Source: CAWJJM01 sp963843275 (lineage in GTDB: Bacteria > Acidobacteriota > Thermoanaerobaculia > Multivoradales > JBCCEF01). From it: a DNA stretch of 64,000 bases. Of this stretch, positions 1 to 9,343 are shown one piece after another. The stretch's first letter is position 1, and every line of letters begins with the position of its first letter. Made by a program: the position numbers and the translations under genes. The notes beneath the pieces were generated by a model. That model saw only the letters and a list, made by a program, of their open reading frames with translations. It was not told the DNA's origin and ran no database searches. The stretch is taken from assembly GCA_963843275.1 (NCBI GenBank), contig CAWJJM010000012.1, forward strand, positions 1,736,001 through 1,800,000. The letters run 5' to 3'.

Positions 1-683
1 TTGACGAAGGTCCCGTTCATCGTCCCGATGTCCTCGGCGACGAAGAAGCTCTCCGAGCGGCGGTGGATCTTGGCGTGGCGCCGGCTCACCGAGCGTTGCT
101 GGTCGAGCGGGGTGAGGTCGACGTCCGGGTAGATGCCGGTCACCGGGTCCTTGCGTCCCAGGGTGGTCTCCGAGCTGGCGCTGAGGCGGAACTCCATCCC
201 CGACGCCTCGTGGACGAGGCGTTCGCGGCCCAGCTCGCGCGGCCCCACGTCCGGCTCCGGGACGCCCCCGGCGGCCACCTCGGTCTCGGCCGTGGTGGCC
301 AGGCTCTGCAGCAGCTGGTCGGTCTGACGCAGGCGGCGCGACAGCTTGCGCATCATGCGCACGGCGATCTCCGGGTTGCCGTGCAGCATGCGGTCGAAGG
401 TGGAGCCGTCGATCACCAGCACCGCGACCTCGGTCACCGCCCGCGCCGAGGCCGTCCGCGGCAGCTCCTCGAGCAGCGACATCTCGCCGAAGAAGTCGCC
501 GCGGTCGAGCAGCGCGAGCTGCCGCGGCTCGCCGCCGATGTTGCGCAGGATCTCGACCTGGCCGCTGCGCAAGATGTACATCTCCGTGCCGAGGTCGCCC
601 TCGCGGAAGATGTAGTCGCCGGCCGCGACCGTGGCCACGCGGTCGTCGGCCCGGCGGGCGGTGGCGACGGCCTTCACCGCCAT
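1..683 (-). CDS. Cyclic nucleotide-binding / FHA domain protein (3' partial)
   Basis: Likely cytoplasmic signal-sensing protein. The readable 227 residues begin with a cyclic nucleotide-binding fold (about residues 17-127) containing a phosphate-binding-cassette-like stretch FFGEMSLLEELPRTASARA. A FHA phosphothreonine-binding domain starts near residue 165, with its typical GR, SRRH and NGTF motifs at 176-177, 200-203 and 223-226. The C-terminus lies beyond the window edge. The ATG at 681-683 overlaps the end of the upstream LD-carboxypeptidase gene by 10 bases, so the two are probably co-transcribed and translationally coupled. The FHA domain suggests a partner phosphorylated by Ser/Thr kinases, such as the one at 6.5-9.2 kb; that link is inference. 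The ligand (cAMP, cGMP or other) cannot be told from sequence. Confidence 0.85.
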   Translation of the reverse strand, partial: MAVKAVATARRADDRVATVAAGDYIFREGDLGTEMYILRSGQVEILRNIGGEPRQLALLDRGDFFGEMSLLEELPRTASARAVTEVAVLVIDGSTFDRMLHGNPEIAVRMMRKLSRRLRQTDQLLQSLATTAETEVAAGGVPEPDVGPRELGRERLVHEASGMEFRLSASSETTLGRKDPVTGIYPDVDLTPLDQQRSVSRRHAKIHRRSESFFVAEDIGTMNGTFV

Positions 684-1627
684 ACCTCGCCCACCGTCAG
701 ACGCTCGCGCTCCGGGTCCAACCGGGCGCCGGCGCCGAGCGGCAGGGTGAGGTTGGGGGCGCGGTGGCCCGCGGCGAGGCCCCAGGCGACCGGCCAGGGA
801 AAATCGGTCAGGCTCTCGCGCAACGGTCGCAGACAGGCGGTGGGATCGTGCTCGGGTGCATCGAGACAACCGAGGTGGCCGAAGATCATCGCGTGGACCG
901 CGGCGAGACTACCGGACAGCCGCAGGTGGGTCAACATCCGGTCCAACCGGTAGAGCGGCTCCGCCACGTCCTCGACGAACAGCAGCGCCTCGCGCAGGTC
1001 CGGTGCGTACGGCGTCCCCAGCGTCGAGACGAGCAGGCTGAGGCAGCCGCCCAGCAGGATGCCCTCCGCCGGCGGCCGGTCGCGCTCCGGCTCGCCGACG
1101 TGGACGCGCTCCTCGCGGGGCAGGTCGCCCGCCAGGGCGCCGAGCAGCGAGTCGCGCTCCTCGGCGGACAGGCCGCGCGCCAGGTCCGCCGCCACCATCG
1201 GGCCGTGGAAGGCGACCAGGCCGAGGCGCTCCACCACCTGGCAGAGGAACGGCGTCAGGTCCGAGTAGCCGACATAGGCGCGGGGGTGGCGGGCCAGCAG
1301 ATCCCAGTCGAGGCGCGGCAGGACCCGCAGCAGGCCGTGGCCGCCGCGGATGAAGAAGATCGCCTTCAGGCTCGGGTCGCCGGCGAGCTCGTGGAAGGCG
1401 GCGAGCCGTTCGTCGTCGCCGCCCGCGAAGAGACCCTCGCGGTGCGAGACGTTGCCCGCCGTCACCGGCTCGAAGCCGAGGTCGGAGAGCGCCGCGAGGC
1501 CTCGATCCAGCTTGCCGCCGTCGGCGAACCCGGACAGCGCGGCCACGCCGACGCGGTCGCCCCGACGGACCGGCGGCGGCAGAGCGGCCGGGCGTCGGCC
1601 GAGCGTACGGGGCCCGTCCTGGCTCAT
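674..1627 (-). CDS. LD-carboxypeptidase, peptidase S66 family
   Basis: Serine peptidase of the LdcA/MccF family. Members cut the L,D bond of murein tetrapeptides during peptidoglycan recycling, or in MccF-type proteins inactivate peptide-nucleotide antibiotics. The 317 residues show the family triad in context: S122 in GYSDLT, E219 in LLFVED, and H288 in AAGHRAPNL. No signal peptide is visible, which agrees with cytoplasmic recycling. The ATG at 1625-1627 was chosen because the frame, although open further upstream, would run into the RNase P RNA. The start lies about 25 bases beyond the 3' end of that RNA. The 3' end overlaps the cyclic nucleotide/FHA gene. LdcA and MccF roles cannot be separated by reading alone. 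Confidence 0.88.
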   Translation of the reverse strand: MSQDGPRTLGRRPAALPPPVRRGDRVGVAALSGFADGGKLDRGLAALSDLGFEPVTAGNVSHREGLFAGGDDERLAAFHELAGDPSLKAIFFIRGGHGLLRVLPRLDWDLLARHPRAYVGYSDLTPFLCQVVERLGLVAFHGPMVAADLARGLSAEERDSLLGALAGDLPREERVHVGEPERDRPPAEGILLGGCLSLLVSTLGTPYAPDLREALLFVEDVAEPLYRLDRMLTHLRLSGSLAAVHAMIFGHLGCLDAPEHDPTACLRPLRESLTDFPWPVAWGLAAGHRAPNLTLPLGAGARLDPERERLTVGEVWR

Positions 1628-1651
1628 GGCTGGCGGTGCGCTGCAAAGACG

Positions 1652-2067
<416 letters not shown>

Positions 2068-2104
2068 CTGCGTCAACGGTGGACCCGGCCGCCGTATTTC
2101 CGCC

Positions 2105-3649
2105 CTAGCCGCGGCCGAAGAAGGAGAAGCCGCGGCCGGGCCTGGACGGCCCCCCACCCAGCCGCGCCAGCGCGGCGCGCGCCCCGGGGTGGTCCGGATC
2201 GGCGGCGAGCGCCCGCTCGTAGCAGGAGCGCGCGTCGGCGGGACGCTGCAACCCCTCGTAGATCGCGCCGAGCGCCATCGCCACGTCCGGGTCGGAGCTC
2301 CCGAGCTCGAGCGCCCGCCGGTAGCTGTCCGCGGCCTGGCGCACCCAGTTGGGGTTCTCGGCCTGGGCGCGCCCGAGCGCCGCGTAGTACTCCGGCTGCG
2401 GGTCGGTGAGCACCGCCTGCTTGAGCAGCTCGATGGCGAAATGGAAGTCCTCCGCGTCGATCAGCCCCCGGGCCCGCTCGTAGTAGCTGCGCGCCAGGGC
2501 GCGCTCCTCCGCGTCGCGCTGCGCCGCCGGCACCTCCACCGGCGGGGCCATCGCCAGCCGCCGGGTGTAGCGGCGCCGCCGCTCCGGGTTGTTGAGGATC
2601 AGGTACGCGGCGGTGACGCGCTCGAAGAACGGCCACAGGGCCTCCTCGCCGGCGGCCAGCCGCAACGGGCCGGCGTGGAGCGGGTGGACCAGCCGCGCCA
2701 GGCCCTCGTAACCGCGGTGGATCTCCTCCGCGGTGGCGCCCCGCGACACCCCGAGCAGCTCGTACGCGGTGGCGCCCCCCGCCCGCTCCATCAGCGCCGC
2801 GACCCGGGAGCGGTGCTCCTCCGGGTCGAGGCCGAGAGGCCGGGCCTCGAGGTCGCGGCGCAGACGTTCCGCGTAGCGCCGCAGGACGTCGGGGGCGACC
2901 GGAGGGCCGACGGTCGCCGGCGGCGGCCCGTCGGCGCGGCGCTCCGGGGGCCGGCGGGCCAGGCCGGCGGCGGCCAACCGCACGAGGTCGGCCAGGGCCG
3001 CCTCCCCGTCGCCGGCGCCCTGCCGCAGCACCTCGCGGACCGTGCGCGGATGTGAGAGCCGCGACAGCAGCACCGCCGCCGCCGGAGACAGCAGGTGCGC
3101 CGCGCTCTCCACCTCGCCGCGCGGCGCCACCGCCACCCAGACCGCGTCCTCGCCGCCCGCCGCGCCCAGCGGGTCCGGCGCGGACTCCGCGGCGGCCGCC
3201 TCCATCAGCAGCACGATCGTGGGCAGCGGGCCGACCAGGTCGGACGGTCGCTCGGAGGCCGGCAGGAAGCGCGCCTCGCACCCCTGCCACGACGCGACGT
3301 GACGGCCGATGCGCACCATCAGCTCGCGCAGGCGGACCGGATCGGAGGCAGCGGCCGGATCGCCGCCGGCGAGCAGCGACGCCACCGCCGCGCCCAGCGG
3401 GTGGTCGCGGTGCAGATGCAGCTCGCCGTCGACGAACCACAGGCGGCGGACGCCCTCCGGCGTCCGCACCTCCACCGTCCCGGTGCGACGACCCCGGTGG
3501 ACGCCGTCGAGCATCTCCGTCACGGTGGCACCGGACGCAGGCACCGGCGGCACGCGTCCTGGCGGTTCCGGAAGGGTCCACGGAGCGGATTCTACCGTCC
3601 CGCGAGGTCCCACCGCCCGGAGGCGCGGAACGCGAGGGCCCGCGGGCAC
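2105..3649 (-). CDS. DUF4388 / J-like / TPR protein
   Basis: Soluble protein of about 514 residues. The N-terminal part (about 44-95) looks like a DUF4388 (PATAN-type) domain, with RRTGTVEV and LWFVDGELH motifs. A J-domain-like segment follows at about 294-366 (YELLGVSRGATAEEI ... AAYLILNNPERRRRY), then TPR repeats at about 383-495. The canonical HPD tripeptide that stimulates DnaK is replaced by HPL (322-324), so ordinary co-chaperone activity is doubtful. The GTG at 3649 gives the longest frame; a GTG at 3523 or ATG at 3514, closer to the DUF4388 domain, are alternatives, and none has a clear Shine-Dalgarno. It lies just upstream of the RNase P RNA on the same strand. Function unknown; a signalling or scaffold role is a guess. 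Confidence 0.75.
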   Translation of the reverse strand: MPAGPRVPRLRAVGPRGTVESAPWTLPEPPGRVPPVPASGATVTEMLDGVHRGRRTGTVEVRTPEGVRRLWFVDGELHLHRDHPLGAAVASLLAGGDPAAASDPVRLRELMVRIGRHVASWQGCEARFLPASERPSDLVGPLPTIVLLMEAAAAESAPDPLGAAGGEDAVWVAVAPRGEVESAAHLLSPAAAVLLSRLSHPRTVREVLRQGAGDGEAALADLVRLAAAGLARRPPERRADGPPPATVGPPVAPDVLRRYAERLRRDLEARPLGLDPEEHRSRVAALMERAGGATAYELLGVSRGATAEEIHRGYEGLARLVHPLHAGPLRLAAGEEALWPFFERVTAAYLILNNPERRRRYTRRLAMAPPVEVPAAQRDAEERALARSYYERARGLIDAEDFHFAIELLKQAVLTDPQPEYYAALGRAQAENPNWVRQAADSYRRALELGSSDPDVAMALGAIYEGLQRPADARSCYERALAADPDHPGARAALARLGGGPSRPGRGFSFFGRG

Positions 3650-3854
3650 GCAGATCGGCGCCGGTCAGGGCGAAGGCCTCGTCGGGGGCGAGCCGTCCCC
3701 GTGGACGCTGAACCTGATGACGCCGGAGTCGACGCCGCGGTCGTCGCGGCTCCCGACCGCGAAGCTGCCGGTGCCCGTGGACCCGGGGTCCGCCGAGCCC
3801 GGCCGGGGGGCTGGGGCGAGGTTCCCCGCCTCCGGAGGCCCGCCGGGCCGAGGT

Positions 3855-5657
3855 TCACCCGGGCTCGCCGCGGAGCTGGCGGTGGACCCGTTCGCCGAGC
3901 CGCGGGCCGAGCGCCGCGCGCAGCTCGTCCAGGCCGGCCCGGCGCACCCCCTCGAGGCTGCCGAAGCGCTGCAGCAGCAGCTTGCGGCGCTTGGGACCGA
4001 CCCCGGGAGGCTGTCGAGCCGGCTGCTCAGGGTGCCCGCCGCGCGGCGGCGGCGGTGCCGGAGACGGCGAAGCGGTGCGCCTCGTCGCGCACCGCTGCAG
4101 CAGCTGGAGACCGGCGTCGTCGCGCCGCAGGCGCAGCGGCTCCGGGCGCTCCGGCAGGTAGAGCTCCTCCTCGCGCTTGGCCAGCGCCACCACCGGCGTC
4201 TCCTCCACCCCGAGCTCGGCGAGCGCCTCCAGGGCGGCGTTGAGCTGGCCGCGGCCGCCGTCGATCAGCACCAGGTCGGGCAGGTCGCCGGTCTCCTCCA
4301 GCACGGCGCCGGTAGCGCCGCTCCACCGCCTGGCGCATGGCGGCGAAGTCGTCGGGACCTTCGAGACCGCGGATGTTGAAGGAGCGGTAGTCCTTCTTGA
4401 GCATCCGGCCCTCCTCCCAGACCACCAGCGAGGCCACCGTCTCGCCGCCCTGGAAGTGCGAGACGTCGAAGCCCTCGATCCGGCGCGGCGGCTCGAGCAG
4501 GTCGCAGGTGGCGCTGCAGCGACGCCGCGCCCGGCGCCTCGCCGCGGTCGCCACGGAAGCGCCGCCGGTGGGCGAGCTCGGCGTTGCGCCGGGCGAGCGC
4601 CACCCGCTCGGCCTTCGGGCCGCGCGCCGGCATCCGCAGGTAGACCCGCTCGCCCTTGCGCTCGGAGAGCCACTGGGTCGAGCGCCGCCTCGCCCTCGAT
4701 CGGCAGCGGCAGGTGGATCTCCTTGGGAATGAACGTGGTGCGGTCGTAGAGCTGGGGGAGCACCTCGTCGAGGAGCCGCGACGGGGCGATGGCGCCGGCC
4801 CCCTCCCAGAACAGCTCGCGGCGGTCGAGGACCTGGCCGTTGCGCATCACCAGGACGACCACCGCGGCGTTGCCGCCGGCGACGTGGACCCCGTAGACGT
4901 CGACGTCCTCGCCGCCGACGCTCGACAGCTTGCGCCGCTCGCTGATGGCGTCCACCTCCGCGAGGGTGTCGCGCAGACGCGCCGCCCGCTCGTAGTCGAG
5001 CTCGCCGGCCGCCTGCCACATCTCGCTCTTCAGCCGCCGCACCAGCTCGTCGTTGCGCCCGGCGAGAAAGAGCCGCGCCTGCTCCACCGCCTCGGCGTAG
5101 GCCGCCGCGGTGGTCAGTCCCGCCACGCAGGGTCCCAGGCAGCGGTGCATGCCGTGGTACAGGCAGGGCCGCGGCAGCGAACCGTCGATCTCCAGACGGC
5201 ACACCCGCACCTCGAAGAGCTTCTGCACCAGCTTGATCGCCTTGCGCGCCAGGCCGGCGGGCAGGAAGGGGCCGAAGTACTCGGCACCGTCGTCGCGGAT
5301 GCGGCGGGTGAAGGCGATGCGCGGATAGTCGTCGGCCAGGGTGAGCTTGAGATAGGGGTAGGTCTTGTCGTCGCGCAGCAGCACGTTGTAGCGCGGCCGC
5401 TTGCGCTTGATCCAGTTGTTCTCGAGCAGCAGCGCCTCGGCCTCGGAGTCGGTGACCACGCACTCGAGGTCGGCGGCCTCGGCGAGCATCGCCACCAGCC
5501 GCGGGTCGCCAGGCGGCTGCAGGTAGTTGGCGGCGCGCTTGCGCAGCGACTTCGCCTTGCCGACGTACAGCGGCCGGCCCGCGGCGCTCTTGAAGACGTA
5601 GATCCCCGGCCGGTCGGGCAGGGCGCGGATGCGGTCGATGACGGCGTCGGCGGGCAT
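3855..5657 (-). pseudogene. uvrC: UvrC, excinuclease ABC subunit C (frameshifted)
   Basis: Subunit of the UvrABC nucleotide excision repair nuclease that makes both incisions around a lesion. The first about 330 codons read cleanly: GIY-YIG nuclease (PGIYVFKSAAGRPLYVGKAKS), the Cys-rich segment, and a UVR motif. From about 4.68 to 4.00 kb the recognisable UvrC sequence continues but hops between frames. Changes fall near 4675, 4512, 4312, 4090, 4052 and 4005. Conserved pieces include IEGFDVSHFQGGETVAS, DLPDLVLIDGGRGQLN and the terminal helix-hairpin-helix GVGPKRRKLLLQRFGS. The total span (about 600 codons) is normal for UvrC and the net frame is restored. It is either a recent pseudogene or an error-rich assembly patch. 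The ATG at 5655-5657 is the family start. Confidence 0.85.
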
Positions 5658-5747
5658 GTGCGGGGGGAGGCGCGGGCGGCGCGCCGCACCAGGATAACGG
5701 GCGCCGCGGCGGCGCCTGTTCCCGACCGCCGCGCGCCCCGCCCCCGC

Positions 5748-5753
5748 TATGAT
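5748..5753 (+). promoter_or_regulatory. Possible -10 box of exonuclease III gene
   Basis: TATGAT hexamer six bases before the ATG at 5760. If this is the -10 element, transcription would start at or next to the start codon and the mRNA would be leaderless. No convincing -35 is seen and no Shine-Dalgarno fits in the gap. Confidence 0.4.
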
Positions 5754-5759
5754 CGGGGC

Positions 5760-6515
5760 ATGACGCTCACCGTCGCCACCTGGAACGTCAACGGCATCCG
5801 CGCCCGCGAGGAGCAGTTCCTCGAGTGGATCGGGCACGACCGCCCCGACGTGGTCTGCCTGCAGGAGATCAAGGCGTCGCCGGACAAGCTCTCCGAGCGC
5901 CTCTGCGAGCTCGCCGGCTACCGCTGCTACTGGCACGGTGAAGGCGGCTACTCCGGGGTCGGTCTGCACGTGCGCGAGGGGGCCGAGGTCGGCCCTCCCG
6001 CCTACGACCACCCCTCCTTCGACCACGAGACCCGCATCGTCACCGCCGACCTCGGCGACCTGCTGGTGGCATCGGTCTACGTGCCCAACGGCGGCAAGGA
6101 CTACGCGGCCAAGCTGGAGTTCCTCGCCGCGCTGCGCGACTTCGTCGCCGGTGTCCGGCGCAGCGGGCGGCCGCTGCTGGTGTGCGGCGACCTCAACGTG
6201 GCGCGCAGCGACCGCGACGTCCATCCCAAGGAGCGCAAGCCCGACCAGATCGGCACCCGCGCCGAGGAACGCGAGCTGCTCGAGGGGGTGCTCGCCGGCG
6301 GCCTCCACGACCTCGGGCGCGACCTCCACCCGGACGACGACCGCCTCTACACCTGGTGGGCGCCGTGGCGCAACCTGCGCCAGCGCAACATCGGATGGCG
6401 CATCGACTACGTGCTGGCCAGCCCCGAGCTGGCCGCCGCCGTCGGCTCCTGCGAGGTGCTGCGCGACGTCGGGACCAGCGACCACGCGCCGGTGGTCGCC
6501 CGCTTCGAGCTGTGA
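5760..6515 (+). CDS. xthA: Exodeoxyribonuclease III (AP endonuclease)
   Basis: Mg-dependent AP endonuclease and 3'-5' exonuclease of base excision repair, exonuclease/endonuclease/phosphatase fold. The 251 residues show the family motifs in order: TWNVNGIRAR, CLQEIKA (metal-binding Glu), a YVPNG segment, GDLNVA, a W-rich stretch near TWWAPWRNLR, and the C-terminal TSDHAPV with the catalytic His. The length is typical. It is divergent from uvrC, so two DNA repair genes share one intergenic region of about 100 bases. The start ATG at 5760 has no Shine-Dalgarno but sits directly behind a TATGAT box. Confidence 0.95.
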   Translation: MTLTVATWNVNGIRAREEQFLEWIGHDRPDVVCLQEIKASPDKLSERLCELAGYRCYWHGEGGYSGVGLHVREGAEVGPPAYDHPSFDHETRIVTADLGDLLVASVYVPNGGKDYAAKLEFLAALRDFVAGVRRSGRPLLVCGDLNVARSDRDVHPKERKPDQIGTRAEERELLEGVLAGGLHDLGRDLHPDDDRLYTWWAPWRNLRQRNIGWRIDYVLASPELAAAVGSCEVLRDVGTSDHAPVVARFEL

Positions 6516-6552
6516 GGCGGCGGCAGCCCGCGCAGCCGCCCGACGCGGCCCG

Positions 6553-9218
6553 CTACGGGGGCGAGGCCGCCGCGAGCCACCGGTTCACGGCGGTCCGGCC
6601 ACCGACGGCGGCGAAGGCCCCGAAGAGGGCGAGCCCGGCGAGGGTCGCCATGGGCGTCACTGCGGCGGGCGCGCTCCACGCCCCCGCGTCCAGCGACCAC
6701 GGGAAGAGGAAGGTCAGGAACAGCGCCAGGTGCGCCGAGAAGGCGCCGAGCAACCCCACCCGCGCCACCGCGACGGCCCACAGGCCGGACGCGACCACCA
6801 CCGGCAGGACGACCCAGCCGCTCCAGGCGACGGTCTGCAGCAGGAGCACGCCGGCGAACAGCAGCCACCACGCCAACAGCGCCCGCCACGGCCCGCGCAG
6901 CACGGCGTAGAGAAGCGCCACGAACACCATCGAGGCCGTCGCCACCACCAGCGAGGCGACCACCGCCTGACCGAGCCCGATCAACAGGCCGGCCGTCCCC
7001 TCCAGCGGCACCACCCAGGTGGTCAGCAGCGGGCGGGGCAACCCGGCCGCCTGCATCTGGGCCCAGGCCGAGAGCTCGTTCGCCAGCCCCATCCCGAGGC
7101 CGCAGGCGAGGCCGAGCAACAGGTCGCGGCCGACCAGCGGATCGGCCACCCTGCCGGCGAGCACACGGCTCCACGAGACGACCCGCTCGGGCCAGCGGCG
7201 GCGGACCAGCGGCTCGAGCCCCAGGTAGCCCAGCCAGAGGGCCGCGGCGAAGAGCAGCGCCTCTCCGACGGCGTGCGTCACGCGGCCGAGCTCGGCGGGC
7301 TCCGCCGCGTGGTGGGCGCCGAGCAGCCACACCGCGAACCGCAACGCGAAGACCAGCACCGCCAGCCGCCAGGCACCCCTCCGGTCGCCCCGGCCGCCGC
7401 GCAGGTTGCGGCGCACCAGGAACAGCGCCACCGCCGCGACGAGCACGTAGAAGGCCGCCAGGATCGCGAAGAACAGCCCGCGGCCGGCGGGCTCGCGCGG
7501 CGTCACCACATGGCGCGGCGCCTCGCCCGGCTCGACGACCTCGAACCACACCGGGGTGGCGCCGAAGCTGGCGGTGACCACCTGCCGGCCACGCCCGCCC
7601 GGGCCGCCGAGCTCGTAGGCGGCGCGACGGTCGGCGAAGAACGGCGGCCGCCAGCGCGGCGGGACCGGCTCGAGCCGCGCGTCCGCCAGCCCCGCGGCCG
7701 CCAGCAGCGGCGCCGGGTCGGGGGTGGACCCGGCGCGGGCCGGAGGCGCGGCACGATGTCGAGGCGCCGCAGGCGGCCCTGGGGGTCGAGCAGGACGCGG
7801 ACCTCCCCGGGGGTCTCCAACGGGGGCGTGTCCGCGTCGACCGAGCCGTCGGCCGACGCCAGCGGCCGTGGCGAGACCCGGTACCAGAAGAGGCGCAGCG
7901 GTACTTCTCCCCGCACCACGCGCCGCCACAGGGCCGTTCCGTCGTCGCCGCTCGCCATCGCCAGCAGCCGCGGGCTGCGGTCCTCCAGACCCGAAGCGTG
8001 GTAGCCGCGCCCCTCCGACCACCGCGTCGCCATGTCCTTGGCGAGCACCGCCAGCTCGGCCGGCGAACGGCCGCGCGGGACCACCGCGTCCGCCGAGAGC
8101 CGATGCCAGAGGAGCGCCTGGGCCACGCAGAGGATCCCCACCAGGCAGAGCAGGCCGGCCACCCGCGCCGGCGAGACGTTGCCGGCGCCCGGCGCCGCCG
8201 CGACCATCTCGGGCGACGGGGTCTCGCCGGCGGCGAGCGCCGCGGCGAGCGGATCTCCGCCCGGCAGCAGGGCGGCCACCTGCAGGGCCGACGCCGGCCG
8301 GTCGGCCGGTTCGACGGCCAGGCACCGCAGGATGGCTTCCTCGCACTGCGGAGCGATGCCCGCGGTCCGCGACGACGGGCGGGGGGGCGCCGACTCCGAC
8401 TGCGCTCGGGCCAGCTCGCCCCGGCTGCCGGCCGCGTAGGGCCGCCGGCCCGTGAACAGCTCGTAGAGGACCACGCCCAGCGCGTACAGGTCGCTGCGCG
8501 CGGTCGCCTCGCGACCGGCGAGCTGCTCGGGTGCCATGTAGGCGGGTGTCCCCGCCCCGGCGTCGCGGCCGGCGAAGCGTCCGGCGAGGTCGGCGAGGCC
8601 GAAGTCGGTGATCTTGGCGCGGCCCCGGCCGTCCAGCATGACGTTGGCCGGCTTGAGGTCGCGGTGCACCACGCCTTCGCCGTGGGCGGCGGCGAGGCCG
8701 GCGCAGAGCTGGTGGGCCACCTCGACGGCCTTGTCGGGGGGCAGGCGGCCGATGCGCCGCAGCAGGCTCGCCAGGTCCTCGCCGTCGATGAACTCCATCG
8801 ACAGGAAGGTCGCGCCGTCGGACTCGCCGATGTCGAAGACCCGGCAGACGTTGGGGTGCGCCACCCGTCGGGCCGACCGCACCTCCCGGTGCAGGCGCGC
8901 GATCGCCGCACCGTCCTGCGCCAGGCCCGCGGGAAGGAACTTCAGCGCCACGGTCTCGCCCAGCTTGAGGTCCTCGGCCCGGTAGACCTCGCCCATCCCG
9001 CCCCGGCCGAGCGGCGTGACGATACGCCAGCGGCCGGCGAGCACGGCACCGGGAGGCAGCCCGCCGCGCGGCCCCGGCGCGGCGCGAGGCGCCGGTCCGC
9101 CGGGCCAGGCCCGGGTGCGGTCTGACGCCGCTCGCGACGGGGCGCCGCACGCCGGGCAGAAAGCGGCGGCGGCCGGCAGCGGCCGGCCGCAGTCCGGGCA
9201 GGTGGGGCTCTCGGTCAC
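6553..9218 (-). CDS. Zinc-ribbon Ser/Thr protein kinase with multi-pass membrane tail (one frameshift)
   Basis: Hanks-type kinase of about 889 residues. It begins with a zinc ribbon (C7, C10, C21, C24). The kinase domain has the glycine loop GRGGMGEVY (71-79), K93, HRDLKPAN (185-192), DFG (205-207) and APE (229-231), so it should be active. A TM segment near residue 330 is followed by an extracytoplasmic region and a large C-terminal domain with roughly eight hydrophobic helices. The reading frame breaks near 7720-7730, in a run of five G/C. The span is not a multiple of three, so one base is probably missing; the conserved sequence continues in the next frame to the TAG at 6553. The start is a GTG. 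The tail resembles acidobacterial kinases known to me; its role (sensor or transporter-like) is unknown. Confidence 0.85.
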
Positions 9219-9331
9219 GGGGACGGGACGGAGACGGTCGCTCGACGATCGGGCACGGATTCGCGCGAAGCCTACGGGGCGCGTCCGCCGCCGTCAAACC
9301 CCCGCGGCCCGGTGTCCGCAGGGGCCGTGTG

Positions 9332-9337
9332 TAGAGT
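9332..9337 (+). promoter_or_regulatory. Possible -10 box of gluQ
   Basis: TAGAGT lies six bases before the GTG start at 9344, the same arrangement as at xthA and the PBP gene. It would give a leaderless mRNA. No -35 is recognised. Confidence 0.35.
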
Positions 9338-9343
9338 GCGGCC

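Noticed and set aside
3650..3854. Small gene between uvrC and the TPR protein
   Set aside because: The open frames there are low-complexity and lack a Shine-Dalgarno or family similarity; nothing is called.
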